From Microcystis novacekii Mn_MB_F_20050700_S1 (GTDB lineage: Bacteria; Cyanobacteriota; Cyanobacteriia; Cyanobacteriales; Microcystaceae), in NCBI GenBank assembly GCA_007096045.1, contig SFAU01000079.1, positions 1 to 64,000 on the forward strand: a DNA stretch of 64,000 nucleotides, given 5' to 3'. Shown here piece by piece: positions 18,031 through 27,588 of the stretch. The notes beneath the pieces are model-generated. The model was not told the origin of the DNA and did not search any database. It saw only the letters and a program-made list of their open reading frames with translations. The position numbers and the translations under genes were made by a program. Every line of letters starts with the position of its first letter. Within the stretch, counting starts at the first letter, position 1.

Positions 18031-18684
18031 TTACAGATCAAGAGCGAGCGGACATTTGACTTTCGTTCCCCCTAAACCACAGTAACCGCCGGGGTTTTTC
18101 GCTAAATACTGCTGATGATAACCTTCAGCATAATAAAATTCAGGTGCGTCGAGGATTTCCGTGGTAATCTGACCGTAGCTCGCTTGATTGAGAGCTTCTT
18201 GGTAGATCGATCGAGATTTTTCCGCTAATTGCTTTTGCTGGGGATTATAAGTATAGATACCCGATCGATACTGAGTTCCCGTATCATTACCCTGACGCAT
18301 TCCTTGGGTGGGATTATGACTTTCCCAGAAAACCTTTAACAGTTGTTCGTAGGAAATCACACTGGGATCATAGATCACTAAAACCACTTCATTATGTCCA
18401 GTCATGCCGGTACACACTTCCTGATAGGTGGGATTGGGGGTGATACCAGCCGCATAACCTACGGCCGTAGTGTAAACTCCTTCTAATTGCCAAAATTTGC
18501 GCTCTGCTCCCCAAAAACAGCCTAAACCGAACATTGCGGTTTCCATGCCGGTGGGAAAGGGGGGCTGCAAAGGATGACCGTTAACGTAGTGGGTGCTAGG
18601 TACGGGCATTTTTTCCGATCGCCCGGGTAGTGCTTCCCTTACTGTAGGCAAAGTTAATTTTTTTCCGAATCCGAATAACACCAT
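18031..18684 (-). CDS. msrA: Peptide-methionine (S)-S-oxide reductase MsrA
   Basis: A 217-residue protein with the MsrA signature [13 protein letters not shown] (catalytic Cys about residue 55), the GYAAG loop, and the resolving region near the C-terminus ([14 protein letters not shown]) with two further Cys. It repairs oxidised methionine, with thioredoxin as reductant. The N-terminal 45 residues precede the usual core and could include a short extension. The start is ATG at 18684. Confidence 0.95.
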   Translation of the reverse strand: MVLFGFGKKLTLPTVREALPGRSEKMPVPSTHYVNGHPLQPPFPTGMETAMFGLGCFWGAERKFWQLEGVYTTAVGYAAGITPNPTYQEVCTGMTGHNEVVLVIYDPSVISYEQLLKVFWESHNPTQGMRQGNDTGTQYRSGIYTYNPQQKQLAEKSRSIYQEALNQASYGQITTEILDAPEFYYAEGYHQQYLAKNPGGYCGLGGTKVKCPLALDL

Positions 18685-19072
18685 AATTAAGAATTTGTCC
18701 AGAAAGTTTTACCTTACTTTACATTATCGCTTAATTTTAGGGATTTCAGTGATCGGTGATCAGAACCGAGGCTGCAGCTCAATTTTTGTCAATCTACTGA
18801 TACCATTTTTCTAAAGTAATGGCAGAGATGGTTAATTTATCTTCCCACTAAACCCTCTCCCAGAAGGGGAGAAGCGAGTAAAATGCCTGCCACGAATAAA
18901 AAAAATGCTATCAGCCAATTACTTTGAGAGTTAAGCAGTAAACGTTGGGGGTGTTGGGTTTCGCTTTTTCAATCGAATTAATAGGTTTTCTCCCAAGTAT
19001 TGTTTCGCTCAAACCAATCGACGAGACTGCTCCCTAATTAGATTTAATTGGGCTAACCTACTTCCAAATTGT

Positions 19073-19270
19073 GTTAGCATCAGAGATAAGTATAAAACAG
19101 CCGAACGATTAAAGCGGGACTATTGGCTCTATAGGGTGTTTAACTGTGAGACAATGTCGGAAGTTTATGTCATTCGAGATGCGGTTACGCTAGGACGGCA
19201 ACCTGTTACAAGCATTGAACATTATCAGCTTGGACTAGAGGCAATTCTACGGCAGGATGAACGGGAATGA
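19073..19270 (+). pseudogene. C-terminal remnant of a DUF3883-like protein, overlapping the OLD nuclease gene
   Basis: A frame open since 18935 becomes clearly protein-like from 19085: KYKTAERLKRDYWLYRVFNC, then EVYVIRDAV and QLGLEAILRQDERE. The RDYWLYRVFNC block resembles the C-terminus of DUF3883 domains, which are often attached to helicases or restriction proteins. It stops at TGA 19268-19270, overlapping the ATG of the next gene (ATGA). That overlap implies the nuclease was once the second gene of an operon whose first gene has been deleted. Confidence 0.55.
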
Positions 19271-21240
19271 AGATCAGCAAAATTCAGATTAAAAATTTTA
19301 AGTCTTTTCAAGATGTTACCGTAGATCTAGATCCTGATTTTAATGTCTTTACTGGGGTTAATAATTCAGGAAAAACCAATTTGCTAGAGGCGATTGCTCT
19401 TTGGCATGAGTGTTTTAATAAGCTAATTCGACAAGCGGGCAAAGGATATAAAGAGTTATACAAAAAAGGTGATTATATTCTCGGTCATACAACAGACAAA
19501 TATTTTCCTTACGAAACTATTAAAACGGTTAGAACTTCAAATATTGACGATATTTTTTATCGACGTGATACAACTGCTCCTATTGAATTATCTATTAACT
19601 TAAATAAAGTAGATATAAATTTAGAAATTGGTTTTTCTATCAAGACCTCTGGTTTAAATTATGTTATTGAGCTTTTGAATTATAACCAATATAACTTTAG
19701 AGGATTCAATGAGTTTTTTGAAAATTTTCCCAACCCTATTAGTGCATCTTTTGCCTCTCCTGTAGCCACCATCAGAACTGAGGAGAGATTTGTGACTCGT
19801 CCACAAATTATTGAATCTATTCAAAAAAGAGAGTCTGTTGAAGTTGTTCGTAATCGTTTATACAATCTTTATTATGATACAACTCTAAATGAAAATCTTT
19901 ACGATAATTTTATTGGAGATTTATCGTATATTCTCTTTAACGGCGATAAAAAAATTGAGTTTTTCCCTAAAAGTGATATCCAAAAAGATATAAAATCAGT
20001 GATTGATTATAAAATCGAGTCAAGAGACATTGAGAAAGATATTTCTCTATTGGGAAGTGGAACGTTACAAATTATTGTTATTTTATTGAATCTTTACGCA
20101 CCGGAAAAAACTAGAGACCTAAACTTAATTTTATTTGATGAGCCTGATAGTCATATTCATCGGGATATTCAAAAACGTTTAATCGATACGGTTCTTAGAT
20201 TTTCGACAAATACTCAAATATTTTTAACCACTCATAATGAGACTCTAATTCGTCAGGTTCCTCTGCATCAGCTTTTTCATATTGAAAACAGACCCAACTA
20301 TCACTATACTTCTGTGGTTAAAGATGAACAGAGTTTAGAAGTTGGCTCTCGTTTTAAAGGAATTTATCCATCTAGTCTGAATCCTATTATTAGTTCTTTA
20401 GGGAATAGCAATGGTTTAGATTTTATTAATGCAGTTGAAGCGGATAAAATCATTTTTGTCGAAGGTCAGGATGATGCAAAAGCAATTTATACGTTATTAC
20501 AAAAGAATACTATTGGTATAAATACAAAAAAATATTCTTTCTGGGTGATGGGTGGAGTCTCTCAAATTTTTAAGGATTTACCTAGTTATAAAAAGATCTT
20601 TCAGTTAATTAGAAATCAGCAGAATTTATGGCAAAAATCTGTGTTAATTTTTGATAGAGATTTCTTAAATGACGACCATAAAAATCTAATTCTAAGTAAT
20701 TTAGATAATCGGTTTGGTTTGCCAACGTATATCCCACGTGCATATACGTTTGAATCTATTTTATTGACAGATTTTGATAAATTGGGTAGATTACTTTTTC
20801 TGTGGTTAAATCGCCAGCAAAATTCGATTTCAGTGGATGCCGTTCGTCTTGCCCAAGGTCTTCAACAAGCCTATCTGAACTATATGAATCCCAAATTACA
20901 GCAATTACTCAATGATGATGAGGCATTTGAAAAAATCATTTATCAATGTCGCTCTGTTCGGGATAAGCTCAAAAGTGATGATATGTTGGGTACAAATGAT
21001 AGGTCAATTCCAGAAAATGATGTTCAATTATCAACTGCTTATCGCAACTATTTCAATCAAATTTTGAATACACGGGATTTTTACAAGTATGCCAAAAAAG
21101 ATGACGTTCAAGCAATTATCAATCAGGTGATCAGCCCTCATAATATAGCGTTTAATATTGAGCAGGATTTTATTGCTTTATTAGAATGCGTTGATCGCTC
21201 AACTTGGTTTGAGGAGTGGGATTTTTTAACGAGATTGTAG
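19267..21240 (+). CDS. OLD-family ATP-dependent nuclease (AAA ATPase with TOPRIM domain)
   Basis: A 657-residue protein. The SMC-like ATPase has FKSFQDVTVDL then Walker A TGVNNSGKTNLLEA (about 29-42), a signature-like ISLLGSGTLQI (about 258), Walker B LILFDEPDSH (about 285) and the switch His in FLTTHNE. A TOPRIM-type module follows, with KIIFVEGQDDAKAIY (about 395) carrying the catalytic Glu and VLIFDRDF (about 458) giving DxD. This is the OLD/GajA layout linked to phage defence. The gene is AT-rich and its start overlaps the stop of a truncated DUF3883-like gene. Confidence 0.85.
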   Translation: MKISKIQIKNFKSFQDVTVDLDPDFNVFTGVNNSGKTNLLEAIALWHECFNKLIRQAGKGYKELYKKGDYILGHTTDKYFPYETIKTVRTSNIDDIFYRRDTTAPIELSINLNKVDINLEIGFSIKTSGLNYVIELLNYNQYNFRGFNEFFENFPNPISASFASPVATIRTEERFVTRPQIIESIQKRESVEVVRNRLYNLYYDTTLNENLYDNFIGDLSYILFNGDKKIEFFPKSDIQKDIKSVIDYKIESRDIEKDISLLGSGTLQIIVILLNLYAPEKTRDLNLILFDEPDSHIHRDIQKRLIDTVLRFSTNTQIFLTTHNETLIRQVPLHQLFHIENRPNYHYTSVVKDEQSLEVGSRFKGIYPSSLNPIISSLGNSNGLDFINAVEADKIIFVEGQDDAKAIYTLLQKNTIGINTKKYSFWVMGGVSQIFKDLPSYKKIFQLIRNQQNLWQKSVLIFDRDFLNDDHKNLILSNLDNRFGLPTYIPRAYTFESILLTDFDKLGRLLFLWLNRQQNSISVDAVRLAQGLQQAYLNYMNPKLQQLLNDDEAFEKIIYQCRSVRDKLKSDDMLGTNDRSIPENDVQLSTAYRNYFNQILNTRDFYKYAKKDDVQAIINQVISPHNIAFNIEQDFIALLECVDRSTWFEEWDFLTRL

Positions 21241-21330
21241 AATTTTAACCATGATGAAAACTGCCCGCAAGAGTTTAGAGAAGATGCGGCCAAAATTATT
21301 ACTGAATTTGCCAAGCAAACTGATGACTGA
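21241..21330 (+). other. In-frame 29-codon continuation after the OLD nuclease stop
   Basis: Directly after the TAG at 21238-21240 the same frame continues NFNHDENCPQEFRED, then AAKIITEFAKQTDD, to a TGA at 21328-21330. The composition is protein-like. It may be a former C-terminal extension cut by an amber mutation or debris of another gene. Confidence 0.3.
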
Positions 21331-21372
21331 TTACTGATTACTGAAAAAAAGCTGCGCCGCTGCCCGTTAAAA

Positions 21373-23040
21373 TTAACCGAAGTGAGGCATAAGAGTCAAA
21401 ACTCCCAAGTCTAAATCTTTACTATTGATCGATTTTGCCTCATAGAGGGCTAACATATCGTTTAATTGGGGATTACCGCAGGAGGAACCGGTTACGCCCA
21501 TGGCAATAATCAAACCACAATAACCCTCGGTATTTTTGATGCGTTTTTGCCAATTGCGGCGCGCATTACGGTGGTCGGGATCATCCTGCTCGAATTCGCC
21601 AAATAGATAGAGATCACCGTTAGCCATTTTCAGAATCCCCAGATCATAACGGGTATCTTCGAGGGGATCTTCGCCGGGGTTAAAACCAATGGCCGCCAAA
21701 CCGCCAGCTTGTTCGATTTTTTCGATAATTTCCTTGGCTTTCGGTCGGGAGGTCTGGATCATGACCACGGGGAAACCCTCCCCTTTTGTCGGTACGGATT
21801 GGGGTTGATAATGGATTTTCGGACGACTGCGAATTTTATCTAATAATTGCCAGGGAACCATTCCCAGACTCAGATGTGCATTATCGGGGACGAGATTCTC
21901 CTTGAGTACGGATTCTTCCTCATCATCCTCATCATCGTCGTCGTCGTCCTCCTCTAAGAGTTGCATAAATTCCGCACATAGATCGGGCATCGTGGCCACC
22001 GTCACGGCCACGGTTTCCCCTTTTGCTTGTTCGGGATCGAGAGGAATGCGAAAACGACGCTGTAATTCTCCGATCGGTTCTTCGGATAAAGCGGATTGAT
22101 TGCCTTTAAAAAAGCGCAGCAGAGCCATTAAAGCTAAATATACCGTGATTGCTTCTTCTTCATCCAAATAGGGGCGAATACCTTCGTAGGGATGCACGCT
22201 GCCGAAAACTGGATGGATCTGGGAAGGGGGAGCCGAGGCCAGATCGTAGTCATCCTCATCATCTTCCTCCTCATCATCGGCCAATTCGTAGCTTAAAAAC
22301 CAGCAATCTTGGGAAAGAAAAGCTTTTTCTAATCTTTCCATCGATTTTTCTTCTAAAGCGGACTGGCGGAATTGTTTGAGGGATGCTAGGGAACGATAGA
22401 GAATGACTCCGTATTCCCGACCGAGCATTCCCATGACACAGGCGTAAAGATGCGGGAAATCGGCGCGGTCTCGCGTAGCGAGCGCGTTGCGATCGAGCTT
22501 AATTTCCAAAATATCGTAATCAGCTAAACAGGACCAGGGTTCAGCTTTCCAAATTTCGTGAGCAGTTTTCACTAAAGCGGACTGCCAAGCGGGAGGAATT
22601 GCCGGGGGACGGTTATTTTGGAATTCCTCGAATCCACGAAAGAGATCATCGATCAGGGGCAAACTGGGGACATAATCGATGGTGATATCGAGATCTTGCA
22701 GTACCCCGCGCAGAAAAAACTGTGTTTCTCGATCGCGGACGATAATTTTTTTCGGTCTAGCTGGCCGGGCGGGACTTTGCGGCGTTTCGATGGCGCGGAT
22801 TAAGGTTCTCACCATGGCCTCGGGCCCGGTTTCGGGGGAAACTACTTCCATAGCGCGTACACAGCCCTCGCTACCATCCACCCAGATCACGCACTCGCCG
22901 CCGCTTTCTTGATTTGGTTCTAAGGTGGCCCGGGGCATTCTCTCGGATAAGGATAAAGCACGACGATCTCCTTCCCAAACACTGGGAATTTGTGGGATTT
23001 TTTTGAGGCGGCTTTGGGTGGTCCGGGGCAGAAGATTCAT
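21373..23040 (-). CDS. DUF6930-type cyanobacterial protein with acidic tracts
   Basis: A 555-residue soluble protein that I associate with DUF6930 from its VWEGDRRALS N-terminus and the GECVIWVDGSEGCVRAMEVV segment (about 47-66). There are two low-complexity acidic stretches, one near residue 255-265 (ADDEEEDDEDDYD) and one near 370-380. A small dispersed repeat (22469-22495) lies within the coding sequence, adding RNALATRDRA. The function is unknown. No membrane segments are present. It is convergent with the OLD gene. Confidence 0.65.
   Translation of the reverse strand: MNLLPRTTQSRLKKIPQIPSVWEGDRRALSLSERMPRATLEPNQESGGECVIWVDGSEGCVRAMEVVSPETGPEAMVRTLIRAIETPQSPARPARPKKIIVRDRETQFFLRGVLQDLDITIDYVPSLPLIDDLFRGFEEFQNNRPPAIPPAWQSALVKTAHEIWKAEPWSCLADYDILEIKLDRNALATRDRADFPHLYACVMGMLGREYGVILYRSLASLKQFRQSALEEKSMERLEKAFLSQDCWFLSYELADDEEEDDEDDYDLASAPPSQIHPVFGSVHPYEGIRPYLDEEEAITVYLALMALLRFFKGNQSALSEEPIGELQRRFRIPLDPEQAKGETVAVTVATMPDLCAEFMQLLEEDDDDDDEDDEEESVLKENLVPDNAHLSLGMVPWQLLDKIRSRPKIHYQPQSVPTKGEGFPVVMIQTSRPKAKEIIEKIEQAGGLAAIGFNPGEDPLEDTRYDLGILKMANGDLYLFGEFEQDDPDHRNARRNWQKRIKNTEGYCGLIIAMGVTGSSCGNPQLNDMLALYEAKSINSKDLDLGVLTLMPHFG
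22469..22495. repeat. Small palindromic repeat inside a coding region
   Basis: CTCGC-GTA-GCGAG forms a hairpin followed by CGCGTTGCGATCG. It resembles the short dispersed GC-rich repeats of filamentous and colonial cyanobacteria and is in frame within the DUF6930 gene. Confidence 0.5.
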
Positions 23041-23115
23041 CGGGAAATTTAGGGGTAGCTGTGTTAGAATTTTAACCTTTTCTTTTCAAGGATTCCATAG
23101 AATCATTCTATCGAT

Positions 23116-25191
23116 TTAGTCGATAACTTGATAAATAAACCGGAAACCTGACCAAGTTCCCAGATCAAAGGCGTATTCATCAATTACACTGCCAGAATTA
23201 TCCATTTTTAGACCTAAATCTAATTTTAGATCGCGACCGAAAGCTCTGGCTATTTCTAGGGGGTTAGTCAGGGTGAGCAGTTGGGTTGCTTCTCCCTTGA
23301 GGCTTTGAGTGGCATTGAGAAGGGTCAAGGTGTTCGGGAAAGGATGGCGACTGAGGATCAGTATATTCTCTCTGATGCCCTTGGGTTGACTAATTTTCCA
23401 ATGTCCTTGGCGGTCATTGGGGATGGTGGCCTTGGTTTTGGCGGCCACGACAAAGGGGGCTAATGGCCTGGAATTGCTGAAATTATCGGGGTTTTCTGAA
23501 CGGGAACAGTATAAAAGCGGTTGGCAATCGCTGTTGAGGACAAGGATCATTGCGTAGAGGGGTTGTTCTTCTTGATTTTCGATTTGATAGCGAATTTCCG
23601 TCCCGACGGGCAGAATTAAGTCATTTTTAGCGGTATTATTCCCCTTGCTACCCGCAATTTTTTGGGTTTGTACCGGGTCGATATAGGTTTGATCGAGGCT
23701 TTCCAGGGTGACAATGACGGCTAAACCGGAGGATTCTTGATTGATCAACAAGTGCCACAATTTGCAGGCCAGCAGGGTTTCTAGTTGGGATTGCAGTCGT
23801 TTGATCCCCGATTTAATGGCTTCGTTGGCCGCCCCTAAACTACCGATAATTAGGGAGCCATTGGCAGATAATAACTGATAATTGCCAGTTTCTTCGCTAC
23901 CAACTCGACTTAAGAGACAATCTACCGTTTGTTCGCCAATGTTAACCACGGCGGCCACATCGGGCAAACTGGCAAAGGTACTGGTGGCATCTACCCGTTC
24001 AATTCGGGTTAAGTTACTATCCAAACCGACGATTAAGCCGATTTGACTGGGAAAAACCCGCAATTTTTCCTGTAGAATCTGTCCTATTTCTAGGGAAGCA
24101 GCCGGGGATAATAATTGCGCTTTAGCCTTTAAACCCTGACGGGAGAGAATTTGTAGGCTGATTTCCTCCCCAGTCGCGTCAATAAAGCTTAAACAGGAGT
24201 TAATCCCGTAATTTTCTAGGATTTCTAAGGGCAGGCCGACCAGATTGACTTCTAGGGTGCGCTTATCAATAAGATTTGTAACAATTGCCGCCCCACCCCT
24301 TGACGTTTCTGACGTTGTATGATAGGGCGGCGCAGAATTATTTTTTTGATTACTGGTTAGGATTGCCGGTTGCTGTTGTTGACTGCTGTGACTAGCGACG
24401 AGATTACGGAGACGGGGAAAAGCGATCGCAATTGTCGGACTGGGGCAAGCTTGCCAGAGATACTGCGTAAGATCATAGGTAAATAAGCCAGCATTGGGGC
24501 TATTACCGCTCAATTCCAGGGCGATTTGCTCTGGTTGAGCGGCACAGAAAACAACACCGTTATTGAGCTTATTTTTGAGGTTAAAACGGGTTTTGATATC
24601 TGCTGCGAAAGTTAATTCGGCGGGATTAAGATTAGCAACAGAGCTAGGATAGGAACGAATTTTGAGATTACCGAGATAAGTCCGATTTTGGGGGAGATGA
24701 CTACTATCAAAAATCAAGCTAAACTTATCCGTAGCTAGACAGCGAGCCATAAGCAAAATATTTTCCTTAATTAGAGCATTTTCCGTCCCATTACTAGGAA
24801 TAAAAACCTCTTTTCCTTCTCCAACACTGCCATAACCGCTAAAGTGAAAAATTACCACATCACCCGGTTTAGCTTGGGCGATCAGGTGTTCTAAAAAAGC
24901 CAATTCGATCGCTTCTCTAGTGGCTTTTTGCCCCGTTAAAGTCACTATATCAGCATCCTGAAAGCCAAAACGATAACGGAGAAGGTCTTTTTGTAACTCC
25001 ACATCGGTAAGACAACCGGGCAGCGGCGGAATATTCGCCCCATACTGGTCAATACCGACCAAAAGAGCCAATTTTCGGGGATTAGGGGCGGCGAGAGCAG
25101 CCAAATGACGGTTAACTGTCCCTTGACTAATGGCCAAAGTCAGCAACCCCCAACCTGTCTGCTGGATCAATTCTCGCCTAGTTATGTTCAT
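23116..25191 (-). CDS. Catalytically substituted orthocaspase (caspase-like p20 domain with Tyr/Ser)
   Basis: A 691-residue protein. The N-terminus ([18 protein letters not shown]) looks like a twin-arginine export signal. A caspase/peptidase C14 p20 fold follows: [12 protein letters not shown] (about 40), [13 protein letters not shown] (about 110) and [10 protein letters not shown] (about 158). In active orthocaspases the motifs are SGHGS and DACHSG. Here His is Tyr and Cys is Ser, so peptidase activity is not expected. A long C-terminal region follows with a DUF4384-like stretch ([16 protein letters not shown]). Its start overlaps the sat stop by ATGA, so translation is coupled. Confidence 0.85.
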   Translation of the reverse strand: MNITRRELIQQTGWGLLTLAISQGTVNRHLAALAAPNPRKLALLVGIDQYGANIPPLPGCLTDVELQKDLLRYRFGFQDADIVTLTGQKATREAIELAFLEHLIAQAKPGDVVIFHFSGYGSVGEGKEVFIPSNGTENALIKENILLMARCLATDKFSLIFDSSHLPQNRTYLGNLKIRSYPSSVANLNPAELTFAADIKTRFNLKNKLNNGVVFCAAQPEQIALELSGNSPNAGLFTYDLTQYLWQACPSPTIAIAFPRLRNLVASHSSQQQQPAILTSNQKNNSAPPYHTTSETSRGGAAIVTNLIDKRTLEVNLVGLPLEILENYGINSCLSFIDATGEEISLQILSRQGLKAKAQLLSPAASLEIGQILQEKLRVFPSQIGLIVGLDSNLTRIERVDATSTFASLPDVAAVVNIGEQTVDCLLSRVGSEETGNYQLLSANGSLIIGSLGAANEAIKSGIKRLQSQLETLLACKLWHLLINQESSGLAVIVTLESLDQTYIDPVQTQKIAGSKGNNTAKNDLILPVGTEIRYQIENQEEQPLYAMILVLNSDCQPLLYCSRSENPDNFSNSRPLAPFVVAAKTKATIPNDRQGHWKISQPKGIRENILILSRHPFPNTLTLLNATQSLKGEATQLLTLTNPLEIARAFGRDLKLDLGLKMDNSGSVIDEYAFDLGTWSGFRFIYQVID

Positions 25192-26357
25192 GACTCTCGC
25201 ATAGCCCGGATTAATTCGGCAGCCACTTCTGGACGGGAGAATTCCGGAGGTGGTAATTCTCCTTTACGGAGCAGTTCCCGGACTTTCGTTCCCGAAAGGT
25301 GGATTCTTTCTTCTGGTAGGCTGGGGCTAGTTTTAGTGGTTGCCATTCCCGAAGTGCGGGTACAGTAGAAAGCGTGTTCAAACTTCATCGGTACGATTCC
25401 CAATTCGCTTGGCTCGAACTCATCAAAGATATACTGAGCATCGTAGGTTCCGTAGTAGTCTCCGACTCCGGCATGGTCACGACCGACGATAAAATGGGTA
25501 CAACCGTAGTTTTTGCGGATAATAGCGTGGAAAATTGCTTCCCGGGGGCCTGCATAACGCATAGCTGAGGGGTTGATAGCCAGAATAACGCGATCTTGGG
25601 GAAAGTATTTATCCATCATGATCTCATAGCAACGCATCCGCACATCGGCCGGCACATCATCGCTTTTGGTAGCGCCGACAAGGGGATGCAAGAATAAACC
25701 ATCTACCACTTCTAGAGCGCATTTTTGGATGTATTCGTGGGCCCGGTGGATGGGATTACGGGTTTGGAAACCGACGATAGTTTTCCAAGCTTTTTCGTGG
25801 AACATTTGGCGCGATTGCAGAGGATCGATCTGATATTTGGGAAACTGAGGATGAGGATCGCGCTGAAGTAACCAAATTGGACCTGCGAGGTTAATTTCTC
25901 CCTGTTCATAGAGGACTTTTACCCCGGGGTGTTTCTGGTCGTCGGTACGATAGACGTTAACTGCTTCGTGGGCCTTATTGTAACGATATTTTTGGGTTAG
26001 TTCCAGGACTCCGACAAAGTTGCCTGCGCTGTCATCTAAACGAATCCAGTTGCCTTCTTTGAGGGGATCCGCCACTTCTTCGCTAACGGAAAGAGTCACG
26101 GGAATTGCCCAGGGTAAACCATTGATTAGACGCATATCATCGACGACTTTTTCGTAGTCGTCTTGTTCCATAAAGCCTTTTAGGGGACTAAAACCACCAA
26201 TAGCAATCATAACTAAATCCGAGAGCGCTCGTTCATCTAAGGAAACTCGCGGTAGTTTTGCAGCTAGGGCCAGAAATTCGGCTTTTTCGGCAGCAGTAGC
26301 AATACGATTAATTAATTGCCCACCGTGGGGCGCGATTCCTTCGGTCAGTACAGTCAT
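25188..26357 (-). CDS. sat: Sulfate adenylyltransferase (ATP sulfurylase)
   Basis: A 389-residue single-domain ATP sulfurylase making APS from sulfate and [17 protein letters not shown] is the QxRNPxHxxH active-site loop, [12 protein letters not shown] the second nucleotide-binding motif, and [15 protein letters not shown] the C-terminal substrate-binding segment. Length and sequence fit the cyanobacterial/dissimilatory-type enzyme without a kinase domain. It is the first gene of a two-gene unit with the orthocaspase homologue, overlapping by 4 bp. It is divergent from the SDR gene. Confidence 0.95.
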   Translation of the reverse strand: MTVLTEGIAPHGGQLINRIATAAEKAEFLALAAKLPRVSLDERALSDLVMIAIGGFSPLKGFMEQDDYEKVVDDMRLINGLPWAIPVTLSVSEEVADPLKEGNWIRLDDSAGNFVGVLELTQKYRYNKAHEAVNVYRTDDQKHPGVKVLYEQGEINLAGPIWLLQRDPHPQFPKYQIDPLQSRQMFHEKAWKTIVGFQTRNPIHRAHEYIQKCALEVVDGLFLHPLVGATKSDDVPADVRMRCYEIMMDKYFPQDRVILAINPSAMRYAGPREAIFHAIIRKNYGCTHFIVGRDHAGVGDYYGTYDAQYIFDEFEPSELGIVPMKFEHAFYCTRTSGMATTKTSPSLPEERIHLSGTKVRELLRKGELPPPEFSRPEVAAELIRAMRES

Positions 26358-26488
26358 AAAAATTTCTTTACATTGTCACGGTTTATCCTATCAGAAGTTG
26401 GCTAAAGCTTAATCAAAGGGTTGGGTCTGGCGATGATTTTCCAGTTGGAACAGTTTACAATAAGATTTGTAAAAATTTATAAATAATT

Positions 26489-27193
26489 ATGAGCGAAAAA
26501 GTTGTCCTGATTGTCGGTGCTACGGGGGGTATCGGTGGGGCATTAGCCCGTAAACTAGCTGTTAATGGTCATAAATTGGTCTTAGTGGCGAGAAATGCCG
26601 ATAATTTATCTAATTTAGCGGGTGAGTTGGGTTGTCCCTCTTTAATTGTGCCGACGGATATCACTAATCCGACTCAGGTGGAAACTTTGATGGAAAAAAT
26701 TATCTCCCATTACGGCCGGTTGGATGTGTTGGTTAATGCGGCCGGAGCCGGGGTGATGAAACAATATAATAAAATCACGCCGGAAGATTTAGATAAAATG
26801 CTCGACCTCAATCTGAAGGGGAGTTTTTATACCTGTCAGGCTGCCGCTAATGTGATGAAGGAAAATAAGGCCGGTCATATCTGTAATGTGGTGGGAATTT
26901 TAGGTAAGCATTCTATGGCTATGGCTGCCGCTTATTGTGCTTCTAAGTACGGGGTGGTCGGTTTTAGTAAATGTTTGGCTGATGAGTTAAAACGCTATGG
27001 TATTAAAATGACTTTATTCTATTTTGGTGGTGTGGATACTCCTTTTTGGGATCAGGTGAGCTTAAAGGTTGATCGCTCTAAAATGTTAACCGCTCAAACC
27101 GCAGCCGATGCTATCTATTTTGCCATGAATGCTGAACCCCAAGCCGTCCCCATGGAAATTAATATTCAACCCGATAGTCATCTCTTTTTTTAA
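26489..27193 (+). CDS. Short-chain dehydrogenase/reductase
   Basis: A 234-residue classical SDR. TGATGGIGGALAR-type glycine motif (VGATGGIGGA) is at the N-terminus, NAAGAG in the middle, and the catalytic YCASKYG (Tyr-x3-Lys) near residue 150. The length fits NAD(P)-dependent FabG-like enzymes, but the substrate cannot be deduced. It is monocistronic, followed within 20 bp by an F1 MITE target duplication. Confidence 0.9.
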   Translation: MSEKVVLIVGATGGIGGALARKLAVNGHKLVLVARNADNLSNLAGELGCPSLIVPTDITNPTQVETLMEKIISHYGRLDVLVNAAGAGVMKQYNKITPEDLDKMLDLNLKGSFYTCQAAANVMKENKAGHICNVVGILGKHSMAMAAAYCASKYGVVGFSKCLADELKRYGIKMTLFYFGGVDTPFWDQVSLKVDRSKMLTAQTAADAIYFAMNAEPQAVPMEINIQPDSHLFF

Positions 27194-27209
27194 TCCTCAG
27201 GAGTCAGGA

Positions 27210-27476
27210 GTTGGGGTTGGGTACATCTCATTTTTGTCAATCTAATAAGTTGGGATTTTTAAAGGGAAACTTTCTTTCTATTAAAATCGGGTGTTACTTC
27301 TGGTTTTATCACTCAATCCAAGCTTTTGGGGGGTTCTACCCCCCAAACCCCCCGCGCATTAGTTTTTCGGTGGGATGCTTACAGGCAGCTGCTGATATAT
27401 CTGTAATAATTTAAGGGTCACTGATAATTGCTGATTGTCGGTGTTTCTGCAAATGTGGGATGCAGCCGTTGGGGTT
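27210..27476. mobile_element. F1 MITE copy 3 with 9-bp target duplication
   Basis: The element spans 27219-27467 (GGGTACATCTCATTTTTG to AATGTGGGATGCAGCC), flanked by GTTGGGGTT at 27210-27218 and 27468-27476. It is the longest intact copy and includes the GGGGGGTTCTACCCCCC hairpin. The remainder up to 27588 is low-complexity CCCCATTCCCC and ATAATTC repeats. Confidence 0.88.
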
Positions 27477-27588
27477 TTAGGGTTTTGGGGTATTAGTTGA
27501 AATTCCCCCATTCCCCACTCCCCCATTCCCCACTTCATAATTCATAATTCATAATTCCTAACACTCAACCACTTTTTTGACTTTATCT

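Noticed and set aside
14686-21240. Treating the UvrD-like helicase and the OLD nuclease as one Gabija-type system
   Set aside because: They are on opposite strands, 2.5 kb apart, with mrpB and msrA between, and each shows its own separate partner (DUF2290; DUF3883 remnant).
21902-22099. Poly-serine open frame opposite the DUF6930 gene
   Set aside because: It is the antisense shadow of the acidic Asp/Glu tract (GAT/GAC/GAG codons).
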